Source: Paracoccus onchidii
GTDB lineage: Bacteria; Pseudomonadota; Alphaproteobacteria; Rhodobacterales; Rhodobacteraceae
DNA: 64,000 nucleotides
Assembly (NCBI RefSeq): GCF_028294535.1
Contig: NZ_JAQBIE010000016.1
Span: 35,449 to 99,448 of the forward strand
Direction: 5' to 3'
The position numbers were made by a program, and so were the translations under genes. The notes beneath the pieces were generated by a model. The model saw only the letters and a program-made list of their open reading frames with translations. It was not told the DNA's origin and did not search any database. Shown here one piece after another: positions 50,802-59,150 of the stretch. The number at the start of each line of letters is the position of its first letter. The stretch's first letter is position 1.

Positions 50802-51776
50802 GTGGCACGTATCAGCAATCTGAATTCGCTTCTCTATTTCGAGGCTGTCGCGCGTCTGATGCGCGTCAACCTGGCTGCCGAGGAACTGAACGTGTCGCCT
50901 TCGGCTGTCAGCCAACAGGTCAAGCTGTTGGAAGAACAGCTTGGGGTCACGCTGTATCGCCGGGTCAAGAACCGGCTGGTCCTGACGGAAGAAGGAGAGC
51001 GGTTGCATTCCCTGACGGCGACATCGCTGCGATCGTTGCAGAACTCTGTCGAAAGGGTTGCGCTGTCCAAGCGTCATGATTCCATAAACATCCGCAGCTC
51101 TCCTTCGATTGGTGCGCGCTGGCTTGCCCCCGGGATTCACAGCTTCGCGGATACCAACCCTGCCATAGACCTGCATATCGATGCCACTTCCGAACTGACC
51201 GACTTCAACAAGGAAAGCGTTGATATTGAAATCAGATACGGCGCCAAGCGACAGGCGGACATTGTCAGCGAATTGCTGATAACCGATCATGTCCTGCCGC
51301 TTGCCACGCCCGAAATCGCCGCAAAGGCGCGTCAGATCGGGCTTGCGGAACTGTTTCGACAAACCCGGTTCATTCAGACGGTCAAGGCCGAGATCCCTTG
51401 GGAAACATGGCTTGAGCGGCATGGGTTCAACGATGTGACCACGACACCCGGACTAAGGTTTGACAGATCTTTCATGTCACTGTCGGCTGCCCGCAACGGA
51501 TTTGGTATCGTGATCGAATCCGCAGTACTGGCCGCCGAGGAACTGGAAGCGGGCAGCCTGGTTCCCTTGGCCCCGGAATTGGGGGGGTATCTTCTGGACG
51601 GATATTGGCTGAACTATCCAAGCCGCCACCTGAATCGCCGGGTTGTCAGATTGTTCAGGGATTGGCTTCTGGCCGAGGCCGACACCCAACGACGGCGCAA
51701 CGCCGACCTGATGTCGGCCCTGAACTGCCAGCACTTTGAATCCTATGATCAGGTGCGCCGGATCCAATCCGGCTAG
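50802..51776 (+). CDS. LysR-family (GcvA-like) regulator
   Basis: A 324-residue LysR transcription factor. The helix-turn-helix is ELNVSPSAVSQQVKLLEEQ, preceded by LNSLLYFEAVARLM; effector-domain stretches are SSPSIGARWLAPG and NGFGIVIESAVL. The GTG at 50802 is preferred because AGGGGGCAGGGC lies just ahead; GTG 50772 is an alternative. It diverges from the TRAP operon (50666-50801 between them holds the palindrome GATTAATC) and is convergent with the threonate-dehydrogenase-like operon, so it may control both. Confidence 0.8.
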   Translation: MARISNLNSLLYFEAVARLMRVNLAAEELNVSPSAVSQQVKLLEEQLGVTLYRRVKNRLVLTEEGERLHSLTATSLRSLQNSVERVALSKRHDSINIRSSPSIGARWLAPGIHSFADTNPAIDLHIDATSELTDFNKESVDIEIRYGAKRQADIVSELLITDHVLPLATPEIAAKARQIGLAELFRQTRFIQTVKAEIPWETWLERHGFNDVTTTPGLRFDRSFMSLSAARNGFGIVIESAVLAAEELEAGSLVPLAPELGGYLLDGYWLNYPSRHLNRRVVRLFRDWLLAEADTQRRRNADLMSALNCQHFESYDQVRRIQSG

Positions 51777-51778
51777 AC

Positions 51779-52708
51779 CTAAGTGCTGTTGTCGGCCGCC
51801 TTCGCCCCCGCCAGTGCCTGATAAGCCTTGATGACCGAGGAATCATCGGCCTGACCCCATCCAAGCGCCGATGCCGACAGGAACATCTGGCGGGCCGCCG
51901 CCGTCAGTGGCAGGGGCATGCGATTATCCTCGCCGGTGTCCAGCACCAGTCCAAGATCCTTGATGAAAATATCCACCATCGACCGGGGCGTGAAGTCCCC
52001 ATCCAACATATGCGGGACACGATCGGAAAACATCCAGCTGTTTCCAGCGGATTGGCTGACAACCTCGAACAGCTGCGCCGACTCGCAGCCAGCCTGTTCG
52101 CCCAAGGCCATCAATTCGGCGGCAACCGCCAGATGCACGCCTGCGGCCAGTTGATGAACGACCTTGTACGTGGCACCCTGACCGGGCCGGTCGCCCAGAC
52201 GATAGACCTTCTTCGAGATCGCATCCAACGCCTCGGCGGCAATATCGAAGGCGGCATCCGGGCCAGAGGCCATCAAGGTCAGGGTGCCGGCCTCGGCACC
52301 GATCTTCCCGCCGGATACCGGCGCATCGATATAGTGGAAACCAGCGCTCTCGACATGTTCACCGATTGCTCGGGCGTCATTGGGGGCGATGGTTGAACAG
52401 CCGACCACGACGGCATCCTTGGTCAGCTTGTCCAGCACTGCGCGATCGGTGAGGATGGCGCGCAGCTGTGTGGCATTCACCACCATGACGAACAGGATGT
52501 CCGCCGCACCTGCGGTTTCGGACGCGCTGGCAGCAATGAGACCGCCATCCTCGGCCAATTGCCGGCAGGCGCCATCAGACAGGTCGAAGCCCGTCACCTT
52601 GAAACCCGCTTTCAGCAGGTTGCGCGCCATGCCCATCCCCATCGACCCCAGACCGATGATGCCGATACGGGGCCGGTTGCCGTCACCTTCGTTGTCAGGA
52701 TTGCTCAT
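51779..52708 (-). CDS. Beta-hydroxyacid dehydrogenase, L-threonate dehydrogenase (LtnD)-like
   Basis: A 309-residue NAD-dependent dehydrogenase of the 3-hydroxyisobutyrate dehydrogenase superfamily. Rossmann GIIGLGSMGMGMA, substrate-binding DAPVSGGKIGA near residue 130 and the catalytic Lys in GATYKVVHQ near residue 183 are intact. AAELMALGEQAG and the SAGNSWMFSDRVPHML segment match LtnD, which oxidises L-threonate to 2-oxo-tetronate. It begins 4 bases after the kinase stop, last in a three-gene minus-strand operon. Tartronate-semialdehyde reductase is the alternative. Confidence 0.8.
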   Translation of the reverse strand: MSNPDNEGDGNRPRIGIIGLGSMGMGMARNLLKAGFKVTGFDLSDGACRQLAEDGGLIAASASETAGAADILFVMVVNATQLRAILTDRAVLDKLTKDAVVVGCSTIAPNDARAIGEHVESAGFHYIDAPVSGGKIGAEAGTLTLMASGPDAAFDIAAEALDAISKKVYRLGDRPGQGATYKVVHQLAAGVHLAVAAELMALGEQAGCESAQLFEVVSQSAGNSWMFSDRVPHMLDGDFTPRSMVDIFIKDLGLVLDTGEDNRMPLPLTAAARQMFLSASALGWGQADDSSVIKAYQALAGAKAADNST

Positions 52709-52712
52709 GTCG

Positions 52713-54476
52713 TCATTCTCCTGTCACGACTTCGGACAATGCCTCGGCCATTGCGTCGAGTATCAGGTGGGTTGAGGCCGCGCCGGGATCGATATGTCCC
52801 AATGAACGCGTGCCCAGCTTGGCTGAACGGCCACGTCGGCTTTCCATGTCAGCCGTCGCATCGCGTCCCCGTGCGGCACCGTCCGTTGCCGCGCGCAGGA
52901 TGCTCAGTTCGCTTGCGCCGGCGGCGTGGGCATCGCCTGCCGCTTTGGCCGCGGGGATCCAGGCATCCATCATGGTCTTGTCGCCTTGTTTCGCCCCCCC
53001 GCGTTCAGCGATTCCGGCACGCATCCCGTCGATCAGTCGCGCCATCGCCGCCGCGTCCAGATTCAGCCGGTCGCGCACGCGATCAGCTGCCGCCCGGAAC
53101 GCGCTGGCATAAAGCGGCCCCGAAGATGCCCCAACCGCGTTGAGGAACGCATCCGCCATGCCGTCACAAAGTTCAGAGATGGTCAGGTCGGACGCGGTGT
53201 CGGCAAGAAACTCCCGGATGGCCGTCCAGCCGATATTCATCGTCACGCCGTGATCGCCGTCACCAATGACACCATCCAGCTTGGACAGATAGCCTTCATG
53301 CGCGGCAATCGAGTCTGCGCAGGCCAGCATCATCTTGCGAAACAGGCCCGGATCTACGGCACCCCCACGGGCAAGTGTCGTGCGGTTCTGCCGTCGGGCC
53401 TGAGAGATCGCCGCGTGATCGCGCCTTACGCGCGCAGCATTTGCTGCGGGTGCCAGATCTCCGGCCACCGTCAGCGCCGGTGTGCGGCAGGGCGCGTCCA
53501 GAAGCGTTGTCATCTCTTCATCCAGCTTCATGAGCGTGATCGAGGCACCCGACATGTCCAGCGATGTTGCGTATTCACCAACCCAGGAATGGTGAATCCC
53601 GACACTCATGGCTGCCAGGTTTTCGGCCAGACGCCGGTGCAGCACGTAAAGTTCAAGTAGTCCCGTGGCTCCAAGCCCATTGACTAGAACCGCAACCCGG
53701 TCGCCTGCGGTCAGACCCAGTTCCTCGACGCAGCCCTGCATCAGAATATCCGTCACGCTATCGGCATTTGCCAATTCTTCGCGGCGGATTCCGGGTTCGC
53801 CATGCAGCCCCATGCCGATTTCCATGTCCCGATCGCCGATGGCAAAGTTGGGTTTGCCGGTTTGGGGCAGGGCGCAGGCGCTGAGCGCGACACCCATGGA
53901 TCGGGTCAGGTCATTTGCCTTACAGGCCAGGCGGTGGCACGCGTCCAGATCATCACCGCGCTCGGCGGCCGCCCCGGCAATCTTGAAGACGAAAAAGTCC
54001 CCCGCCACCCCCCGGCGTTCGTTTTCGCGGCCCTTCGGTGCCGAGGCCACGTCATCGGCAACGGCGAAAGAACGGGTTTCGATGCCCTGCTTTGCAACCA
54101 GCTCTGCCGCCATGTCGAAATTGAGGACGTCACCGGTATAATTGCCGTAAAGGAACAGCACCCCGGCCCCTCCATCCACGGCGCGCGCCGCATCCGCGAT
54201 CTGTTCGGGCGAGGGTGAGGCAAAGACATTGCCGACCGCTGCGGCATCCGCCAATCCTCGTCCGACATATCCCGCAAAGGCCGGTTCATGCCCCGAGCCG
54301 CCGCCAATCACGATTCCGACCTTGCCCTCGCGCGGGCCGTCCTTGGCGACGACGGCGCGTCCTGTGGCGCCAATGACCTCCAGCATGCCGGGATGGGCGG
54401 ACACCATCCCCGCGATCGCTTCGTCAATAATCGCAGCCGGGTCGTTGATCAGGTATTTGGCTATCTTGTCGGTCAT
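52713..54476 (-). CDS. DhaK-DhaL fused ATP-dependent dihydroxyacetone/erythrulose-type kinase
   Basis: A 587-residue kinase in which the sugar-binding DhaK half (GIVIGGGSGHEPAFAGYVG; histidine site EIGMGLHGEPG near residue 220) is fused to the nucleotide-binding DhaL half (GVIGDGDHGVTMNIGW near residue 400, Mg2+-binding aspartates; GASSGPLYASAF). The fused form uses ATP directly rather than the phosphotransferase system. Neighbouring LtnD-like and isomerase genes suggest a triulose or tetrulose (dihydroxyacetone, erythrulose) as substrate. It lies 25 bases after the isomerase gene. Confidence 0.87.
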   Translation of the reverse strand: MTDKIAKYLINDPAAIIDEAIAGMVSAHPGMLEVIGATGRAVVAKDGPREGKVGIVIGGGSGHEPAFAGYVGRGLADAAAVGNVFASPSPEQIADAARAVDGGAGVLFLYGNYTGDVLNFDMAAELVAKQGIETRSFAVADDVASAPKGRENERRGVAGDFFVFKIAGAAAERGDDLDACHRLACKANDLTRSMGVALSACALPQTGKPNFAIGDRDMEIGMGLHGEPGIRREELANADSVTDILMQGCVEELGLTAGDRVAVLVNGLGATGLLELYVLHRRLAENLAAMSVGIHHSWVGEYATSLDMSGASITLMKLDEEMTTLLDAPCRTPALTVAGDLAPAANAARVRRDHAAISQARRQNRTTLARGGAVDPGLFRKMMLACADSIAAHEGYLSKLDGVIGDGDHGVTMNIGWTAIREFLADTASDLTISELCDGMADAFLNAVGASSGPLYASAFRAAADRVRDRLNLDAAAMARLIDGMRAGIAERGGAKQGDKTMMDAWIPAAKAAGDAHAAGASELSILRAATDGAARGRDATADMESRRGRSAKLGTRSLGHIDPGAASTHLILDAMAEALSEVVTGE

Positions 54477-54501
54477 GCTCCCCCCTTATGGTCATGTGCC
54501 C

Positions 54502-55317
54502 TCATGCAGCGGGCAAGTATTTTCGTGCCGTGCCAACCGTTTCGTCCAGCCAGTCATGTTCGGCCTGCAGGGTGGCATTGACGCTGTCCTGCATGGGCAG
54601 CCAATGTTCCAGAATGACACCTGCGTCCTGCGGCATATGATCCAGTTGCCCAAGCACCCAGTCGATATCCGTCAAGCCGCGGCCCAGCTGCACGCCCTCG
54701 ATATGAAAACCCACGCCGTTTTCGTCGGGTCGGATGACGTAATCCTTGAGATGCAGATTGATTGCGTAGGGCGCCAGCATCGCGATCGTGTGCTCGGGCC
54801 ATTCGCGCGCGCAGATCGAGTTCGCGACATCCAGGCATATTCCAAGCGAAGGCCGGTCAACTGCATCCAGCAACCGGACAAGCCGGGGCGAGGGGTAGTT
54901 GAAGTGGTTTTCAATCGCCAGCCGCACATCCCGAGCCTCGGCGGCGTCGAGAATGGGTCCGAACTGTGTGGCAAGCTGTTCAATCGGCAAGCCCGCGTCG
55001 GCGGCATCAAATGCAATACGCAGAAGACGCGCATCCAGAATTTCGCACAGGTCCAGATACTGGCGGATGCCCTCGGCGTCAAAGCTCTGCATGCCCAGCT
55101 CGAGCGTGATTCCGCGCTGCCGGGCCTCGCTGGCCAGTTCTGCGATCTCGGCCTTGTCACGAAGATGCAGGGGGATGTTGTCCGCATATTGCACCAACCC
55201 CAGTCCAAGCGCCTGCGCCTTGTCCAGCACGTCCATCGGCGTCATCGGCACCGAAGGCCGAAACCCACCGATTCCGATGTTCCAGCGAAACGCATAGCTG
55301 CCTAATCCCAGTTTCAC
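54502..55317 (-). CDS. Sugar phosphate isomerase/epimerase (xylose-isomerase-like TIM barrel)
   Basis: A 271-residue AP_endonuc_2 family protein. The metal-ligand set is readable: Glu in LAIENHFN, Asp in CLDVANS, His in NLHLKDYV and Glu in VILEHWLP. Such barrels include hydroxypyruvate isomerase, 2-oxo-tetronate isomerase OtnI and tagatose/psicose epimerases. In an operon with an LtnD-like dehydrogenase and a DhaKL kinase, a ketose-acid or tetrulose isomerase fits. It is the first gene of the operon, facing an SDR across 185 bases in which only short ATTCTGG repeats are seen. Confidence 0.77.
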   Translation of the reverse strand: MKLGLGSYAFRWNIGIGGFRPSVPMTPMDVLDKAQALGLGLVQYADNIPLHLRDKAEIAELASEARQRGITLELGMQSFDAEGIRQYLDLCEILDARLLRIAFDAADAGLPIEQLATQFGPILDAAEARDVRLAIENHFNYPSPRLVRLLDAVDRPSLGICLDVANSICAREWPEHTIAMLAPYAINLHLKDYVIRPDENGVGFHIEGVQLGRGLTDIDWVLGQLDHMPQDAGVILEHWLPMQDSVNATLQAEHDWLDETVGTARKYLPAA

Positions 55318-55502
55318 CGACGACCGCCTTTCCCACCCGTTGCCAGAGATTTCCTGACCATAGGGTTAGACCGGTCCTCGACATCTGGCATTCTGGAATT
55401 TCTAAACATGGATTAACCAATGCTTGATTGCCCTTCCTGCGCATAAAAATGACCTTGCTATTGGAAAGCCGGAATAATTCTGGCCAAGGAACGAGGAAGA
55501 CA

Positions 55503-56252
55503 ATGGCACTGTTGCTGGACGGGAAAACTGCGATCATCACCGGGGGCGCCTCGCCGCGCGGGATCGGTCGCGCCATCGCGCAAAGCTATGCGGATCAGGG
55601 TGCGCGCGTTGCCATTCTGGATCTGGACGCTGAAACTGCCAGCCGGACTGCCACTGAGATCGGGGCGCAGCATACGGGCATTGCCTGTGATGTGACGGAT
55701 CGGAATGCATGCGAAGAGGCGGTGTCGCAGGTGATCGCGGCCTGGGGCTGGCTGGATATATTGGTGAACAATGCCGGCATTACCCAACCCCTGAAGTCGC
55801 TTGATATCGCGCCAGATCACTATGATGCGGTCCTCGATGTGAACCTGCGTGGAACGCTGTATATGTCGCAGGCCGCCGTTCCGCACATGACGCAAGGCGG
55901 GGCGATCGTGAACATGTCATCGGTTTCGGCGCAGCGCGGTGGCGGCATCTTCGGTGGGCCGCATTATTCGGCCGCCAAGGCCGGGATCCTTGGTTTGACA
56001 AAGGCCATGGCCCGCGAATTCGCGCCCCAGGGTATCCGCATCAATGCGATCTGCCCCGGCTTTATTGCGACCGATATCACCGCTGGCAAGCTGACCGATG
56101 AGATGAAGGCAGACATACTCAGGGGTATTCCGATGGGTCGGGCCGGCACGGCAGTGGATGTTGCCGGCTGCGCCGTGTTCCTTGGATCGGATCTGTCGGC
56201 TTATTGCACGGGAACCGAAATCGATGTGAATGGCGGTTCCCTGATCCACTGA
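55503..56252 (+). CDS. Short-chain dehydrogenase (3-oxoacyl reductase-like)
   Basis: A 249-residue SDR. The ATG at 55503 follows GAGGAAGAC; a longer frame from 55428 lacks a ribosome site. TGGASPRGIGRA (a slightly expanded glycine motif), LVNNAGIT, NMSSVSAQRG and YSAAK with catalytic Tyr and Lys are present. Divergent from the isomerase-kinase-dehydrogenase operon, it probably oxidises a polyol or sugar in the same pathway (for example a tetritol to a tetrulose). A strong terminator follows. Confidence 0.82.
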   Translation: MALLLDGKTAIITGGASPRGIGRAIAQSYADQGARVAILDLDAETASRTATEIGAQHTGIACDVTDRNACEEAVSQVIAAWGWLDILVNNAGITQPLKSLDIAPDHYDAVLDVNLRGTLYMSQAAVPHMTQGGAIVNMSSVSAQRGGGIFGGPHYSAAKAGILGLTKAMAREFAPQGIRINAICPGFIATDITAGKLTDEMKADILRGIPMGRAGTAVDVAGCAVFLGSDLSAYCTGTEIDVNGGSLIH

Positions 56253-56267
56253 TCGTGGTTTGGAGGG

Positions 56268-56293
56268 CGGCGGGGGCAGCGATGCCCCCGCCG
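56268..56293. terminator. Strong hairpin terminator between convergent SDR and amidase genes
   Basis: CGGCGGGGGCA pairs perfectly with TGCCCCCGCCG over 11 bases around the tetraloop GCGA, followed by TTGTC on the plus strand. It lies 16 bases after the SDR stop and 66 bases beyond the amidase stop on the other strand. Confidence 0.78.
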
Positions 56294-56358
56294 TTGTCAT
56301 GATGAATGCCGCGAACGTGGGATGGGATGAAAAGCGGAAATCCCAGCTTTTGCAGCGC

Positions 56359-57840
56359 CTAGTTTCCGCTGAAACGGGGGGTGCGTCTGGTGCTTTCAGG
56401 CGCCGCCTGTTCATAGGCATGCGCAATCTGCAGGATTTCCAGATCAGCCTGGTGCCTGCCGATCAGTTGAATGCCCATGGGCAGTCCGGTATGGTTGAAA
56501 CCGGCGGGAAGGCTGATGACGGGATTACCGGAAAGCGAACCGGGGATCACCACCTCCATCCAGCGGTGATAGCTGTCCATGCGGCGTCCGGCGATCTCGC
56601 GGGGCCAGCATTCCTCGGCCGCAAACGGGAAGAGTTGTGCCGATGGCAAGGCCACGGCGTCATATTCTTGCAGCAGCGTTCCCAAAGCCGCATACCATGC
56701 GCTGCGGGTCGTGTTTGCCCGATGGATGTCCAACGCGCTCAGCCTCAGCCCACCCTCGATTTCCCAGCGGGCTTCGGGCTTGAGCAGTTTTCGCTTTTCG
56801 GGATCTTCATAGAGAGGCGCCAACAGGCCGGCCACACCCCAATGCCGCAAATCCAGCCAGCATTGCCACAGCTCTGACGGGTCAAAGGCGGGAAGGGCTT
56901 CCTCCACGTCGCAACCGATGGTCCGAAAACTTTCCAGGGCTTGTTCGCATAGCGACAAAACACTGTTTTCCATTGGTAGATATCCGTGCCAGTCACCCAT
57001 CCAGGCAATGCGAATACCCTTCATGTCGCGTTCCAGACCAGATGCGAATATCGCCGGATCCTGATTGTTGGACAGGGGAACGCGCGGGTCCGGACCGGCC
57101 TGTGTCGCCAGCAATCTGGCCAGATCCCCGACCGTGCGCGCCATCGGCCCTTCGGTTGCCAGCTGATGGCCAAAGACTTCGGGGGCGACGCCAAACGGCA
57201 CCCGGCCAAAGGACGGCCGCAGGCCATAGACATTGTTCCATGCCGCGGGATTGCGCAACGACCCCATCATGTCGCTGCCATCCGCGACCGGCAACATCCG
57301 CATCGCCAAGGCAGCCGCGGCCCCGCCGCTGGAACCGCCGGCACTGAGGCGGGTGTCGTAAGGATTCCGGGTGATCCCGAAAACCGGGTTGTAGGTATGA
57401 GAGCCAAGGCCGAATTCAGGCACGTTCGTCTTGCCGATCACAATGGCGCCGTCGCGCTTCATGCGCGATGCCACGATGCTGTCGTGTTCGGGAACCTGCT
57501 CTGCGAAAATCGGGGAACCCAGGGTTGTCTTCAATCCGGCCGTGGCCGACAGGTCCTTGATCGCCTGCGGCACCCCGTGCAGCCAGCCGCGCGACATCCC
57601 GCGACCAAGCTCGTCATCGCATCGATCCGCGTCCCCGAACAGGGCCGCGCGATCGCGAAGCGAGATGATCGCATTGACCGAAGGGTTGCAGGCTTCGATA
57701 TGATCCAGATAGGCGGCCATTACCTCGTGGCAGGACACAGCGCGGTCATGGATGTGACGCGACAGCTCCAACGCGTTCCAGATCACGATTTCGGATGGCT
57801 GATGGCCGCTAGCGATTTCGGCGCGCTGGTTGTCAGACAT
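56359..57840 (-). CDS. Amidase signature family enzyme (candidate malonamidase)
   Basis: A 493-residue Ser-cisSer-Lys hydrolase. The Lys is in PQAIKDLSATAG near residue 96, the bridging Ser in LSAGGSSGGAAAA near residue 170 and the nucleophile in MMGSLRNPAAWN near residue 195. AAGGAG precedes the ATG at 57840. It is the last gene of an operon with a transporter, malonyl-CoA synthetase and malonyl-CoA decarboxylase. Bradyrhizobium malonamidase E2, an amidase of this family, works in malonate metabolism, so hydrolysis of malonamate or a related half-amide to malonate and ammonia is a reasonable but unproven role. Confidence 0.78.
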   Translation of the reverse strand: MSDNQRAEIASGHQPSEIVIWNALELSRHIHDRAVSCHEVMAAYLDHIEACNPSVNAIISLRDRAALFGDADRCDDELGRGMSRGWLHGVPQAIKDLSATAGLKTTLGSPIFAEQVPEHDSIVASRMKRDGAIVIGKTNVPEFGLGSHTYNPVFGITRNPYDTRLSAGGSSGGAAAALAMRMLPVADGSDMMGSLRNPAAWNNVYGLRPSFGRVPFGVAPEVFGHQLATEGPMARTVGDLARLLATQAGPDPRVPLSNNQDPAIFASGLERDMKGIRIAWMGDWHGYLPMENSVLSLCEQALESFRTIGCDVEEALPAFDPSELWQCWLDLRHWGVAGLLAPLYEDPEKRKLLKPEARWEIEGGLRLSALDIHRANTTRSAWYAALGTLLQEYDAVALPSAQLFPFAAEECWPREIAGRRMDSYHRWMEVVIPGSLSGNPVISLPAGFNHTGLPMGIQLIGRHQADLEILQIAHAYEQAAPESTRRTPRFSGN

Positions 57841-57898
57841 AAATTCTCCTTTTTGCGCCTGCTGCGCGATTGCGTGGAACCGGCGGGCCGGAAACGGA

Positions 57899-59089
57899 TC
57901 AGATCAGAACCAGCAGGCATCCCGCGCAAAGCGTGAATGCCAGAACCATCAGGATCGCCGTATAGCCCAACACCTGTCCGACCTTTAGTCCCGTGATCCC
58001 CAGAAGCGGAAGCAGCCAGAAGGGCTGGATCAGATTGGTCAACTGATCACCCATCATAGCGGTCATTCCCGCGATATGATCGCGCAGGCCAAGCTGCTGC
58101 ACGGCCTCGGTTGCGATGGGGCCTTGCACGGCCCATTGCCCGCCGGCCGAAGGCACCGCCATATGGACAATCGCGGCGCTGATCATCGACCAGACGGGAA
58201 ATGTCATCGGAGTCGATATTGCGGTGAAGCCGCTGGCGGACACATAACGCGCGACATAGAAAAGGCCGCCTGCGACAATGAGGCCCGCCAGAATCCGGCT
58301 GTTGGCGAAACCCTCGGCCGGGGTCGTGACCGACGGTTCGGAGGGCTTGGCCATGTCATCGCCCGAGATTTCGATGATCTGATCTTTCGGCGGATGCAAC
58401 GAGGCCATCAGAAGCGGTCCCGTGATCAGGACGAGGACGACAAAGATCAGGGCATATGGCTGGAAGATTGTCTGTGAGAGGGGCAACAGCCCGATGCTGT
58501 CCTCAAGAAAATGGCCCGGAGTATTGACCAGGAGTGCGGCAGAGCTGGACAACCCGGTCTGAGAAATCGCCAAACCGCCATATGCCGCCGCAACGATCAG
58601 CGGGAAATGCGCACCCAGTTTTCGTCGGCGCGAGGAATAGGCCACGGCACCGGCCAGAAAGGCGCCAATAACCAGTGCCACCCCCCAATGCAGAAATGCC
58701 AGCATACCCGTGGTCAGAAAACACGTGATGATCGCGCCGGACGCGGTTTGTGGGCGGTCGGCCAGCCAGCGCAGGCCACGCTGGACCACCGTCGCCGTCG
58801 CCGTCGCCAGACCATAGCCGGTGATCACGATCAAGACCATCTGCATCGCAAATGACAGCAGGTTCCAGAAACCATCATACCGCGCGTCGATCAACTGAAC
58901 CGCTGTGCTGTCGGTCAGTGCCAGCGCCGCCACGAAGACGATGAATGTCAGGCCGGCCGCGATCGGGAATGCGTCGGGGATCCAGCGGGTGCTGAACGTG
59001 GCGACGCACTCTTCGACCTTTTGCATGGCTTGTTGGACGCCCTTGCTCTGGCGTGGGGATGCGCCATGATCGTGGCGCTGGACCGGCAT
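57899..59089 (-). CDS. TIGR00366-family (short-chain fatty acid type) transporter, probable malonate/malonamate importer
   Basis: A 396-residue membrane protein with about eleven hydrophobic segments, resembling AtoE-type short-chain fatty-acid permeases: WIPDAFPIAAGLTFIVF near residue 35, GLATATATVVQRGLRWLA near 92, AISQTGLSSSAALLVNTPGH, and AVPSAGGQWAVQGPI near residue 305. It starts at 59089 with GGAGG 9 bases upstream; a longer frame to 59164 overlaps matB. It replaces the MatC carrier of the classical malonate operon, so it likely imports malonate or its monoamide. Confidence 0.8.
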   Translation of the reverse strand: MPVQRHDHGASPRQSKGVQQAMQKVEECVATFSTRWIPDAFPIAAGLTFIVFVAALALTDSTAVQLIDARYDGFWNLLSFAMQMVLIVITGYGLATATATVVQRGLRWLADRPQTASGAIITCFLTTGMLAFLHWGVALVIGAFLAGAVAYSSRRRKLGAHFPLIVAAAYGGLAISQTGLSSSAALLVNTPGHFLEDSIGLLPLSQTIFQPYALIFVVLVLITGPLLMASLHPPKDQIIEISGDDMAKPSEPSVTTPAEGFANSRILAGLIVAGGLFYVARYVSASGFTAISTPMTFPVWSMISAAIVHMAVPSAGGQWAVQGPIATEAVQQLGLRDHIAGMTAMMGDQLTNLIQPFWLLPLLGITGLKVGQVLGYTAILMVLAFTLCAGCLLVLI

Positions 59090-59150
59090 TGCATGTTTCC
59101 TCCCCTGGATTTTTCTTGTCTTTCCCCAACGCAGCGCCGGGGCCTGTTCG

